Positions 63,100 through 64,000 of a stretch of DNA of 64,000 nucleotides are shown here, one piece after another; position 1 is the stretch's first letter; each line of letters opens with the position of its first letter. The translations under genes and the position numbers were made by a program. The notes beneath the pieces were generated by a model that saw nothing but the letters and a program-made list of their open reading frames with translations, did not search any database and had not been told where the DNA came from. The DNA is taken from positions 495,001 to 559,000 of the forward strand of contig NW_004450481.1 of assembly GCF_000321225.1 (NCBI RefSeq), given 5' to 3'. Origin of the DNA: Odobenus rosmarus divergens (lineage: Eukaryota > Chordata > Mammalia > Carnivora > Odobenidae).

Positions 63100-63515
63100 G
63101 GATCAGCGATAGTGCCGTGCCAAGCCATATGGAAGCCAGAGGCAGCAGGGAAACTCAATGATTTGGCACCTCCTTAAATTTGGCACCCGAGATGAGTGCC
63201 TCACTCGCCTTACCTTAATCCTGGCCCAAGTCAGACTCAAGCATTTGGGAAGGCAAAATATAGTTACAGATTGTAATGAGGACAACAGGGTGTCATCAGC
63301 AACAGTAACCCAAGTGACCCACTTAGGGCAGGCAGGTGTAAGGCATTTCTTCCAGTGGGGACGATTCAGCCAAGACACCAGGGGTGTGGAGAAAGAGGTG
63401 GGCAGAGAGCAGCGGGGTAGAAAGAGGAAGAGCATCCCAGGAATGGGGAACAGTCGGTGCAAAGGCCCTGACAGAGGGAAGGAGGCTGGCATGTTTCCAG
63501 AAACAGCAAGGAAGC
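63100..63515. mobile_element. Old repeats (unnamed element plus L2-like)
   Basis: 63110-63235 ('ctcaatgatttggcacctcc', 'gatgagtgcctcactcgcct') recalls a dispersed DNA element. 63340-63515 ('gtgcaaaggccctgacagag') is L2-like. Confidence 0.45.
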
Positions 63516-63519
63516 CATG

Positions 63520-63956
63520 AGGCTGGAGCTTGAGACATTGTATCAAATGAAAGAAGCCGACATCATGTATATGATTCATTTATACAAAATGTCCAGAACA
63601 GGCAGATCCAGAGAGACACAGAACAGATTAGCAGTTGCTAGCTGGGGAGGGAGGAAGGGAAAGTGATTGCTCATTGGGACAGTGTTTCCTTTTGGGGTGA
63701 TGGAAATGTTCTGGAATCAGATAGAGGTGATGGTTGCACAACACTGTGAATTATTATATCACTGAATTGCACACCTCCAAATGGTTTACACGATAAGGAG
63801 AGAAAGGGGAGGGAATGCCAGGTTTTGAAGATATTCTAAATTTAGACCGTGGCGATGGTTGCATAGCTCTTGACCAGACAAAGACCGATGAATTGTACCA
63901 CTGTCTGTGGAATGGGTGAATTTTATGCTTGTGCGTTATATCACAATAAAGGTATT
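63520..63956 (+). mobile_element. L1ME-type 3' end, sense
   Basis: 'atgtccagaacaggcagatc', 'tttggggtgatggaaatgtt', 'gaggtgatggttgcacaaca' and 'gttatatcacaataaaggta'. Confidence 0.85.
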
Positions 63957-64000
63957 ATTTTAAGATTTTATTTATTTATTTGAGAAAGAGGGGGAGCGAG
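63957..64000 (-). mobile_element. CAN-SINE, antisense, cut by window end
   Basis: 'aagattttatttatttattt' followed by a GA-rich segment, the start of an antisense copy. Confidence 0.85.

Overview
The window is nuclear DNA of a carnivoran mammal. It holds about 32 copies of the tRNA-Lys-derived CAN-SINE (core 'gcctgggtggctcagt', gatcgagccc box, CT-rich segment, A-tail). The consensus looks like the bear/seal/mustelid (arctoid) type rather than the dog SINEC_Cf type. This species inference rests on recalled repeat consensus sequences, not on a search.

Two protein-coding genes lie head to tail on the + strand, in the TMEM38A-NWD1 order known from human 19p13.11. TMEM38A (TRIC-A, a sarcoplasmic/endoplasmic reticulum cation channel) contributes five exons, from the second to the last (1850-7435), and a 3'UTR with an AATAAA at 8635-8640. 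Its first exon is upstream of the window. NWD1 (NACHT and WD-repeat protein 1) starts at the ATG at 29999. Eleven coding exons can be placed to 62755, giving 951 codons plus one base, and the gene runs off the right edge after its first WD40 repeat. Every exon boundary given has a GT donor and an AG acceptor except at window or gene ends, and phases agree across all joins.

Layout: 1-1849, TMEM38A intron 1 (L1 and MIR remnants). 1850-7435, TMEM38A exons. 7436-about 8660, TMEM38A 3'UTR. About 8660-29600, a repeat-rich intergenic region of L1 pieces, MaLR/ERVL LTRs, hAT MITEs and CAN-SINEs, with no gene that I can support. About 29600-30116, the NWD1 5' region with an RFX-type X-box and the first coding exon. 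30117-62755, NWD1 exons in a repeat-laden gene body, including a large ATCC-type tandem array with a 205-base N gap (60076-60280). 62756-64000, NWD1 intron with L1 and SINEs.

The two genes are neighbours by chromosomal synteny, and nothing here suggests a joint pathway. No operon, CRISPR array, RNA gene or clearly new gene system was found. The more interesting points are an intact N-terminal 'FISST.SDMDAERE' module in NWD1, a consensus-matching X-box upstream of it, two target-site-flanked inserts made almost only of poly(A), a CpG-dense pocket inside an old L1, and a splice acceptor abutting MIR-like sequence. Repeat family names come from memory of consensus sequences, so treat subfamily labels as provisional.
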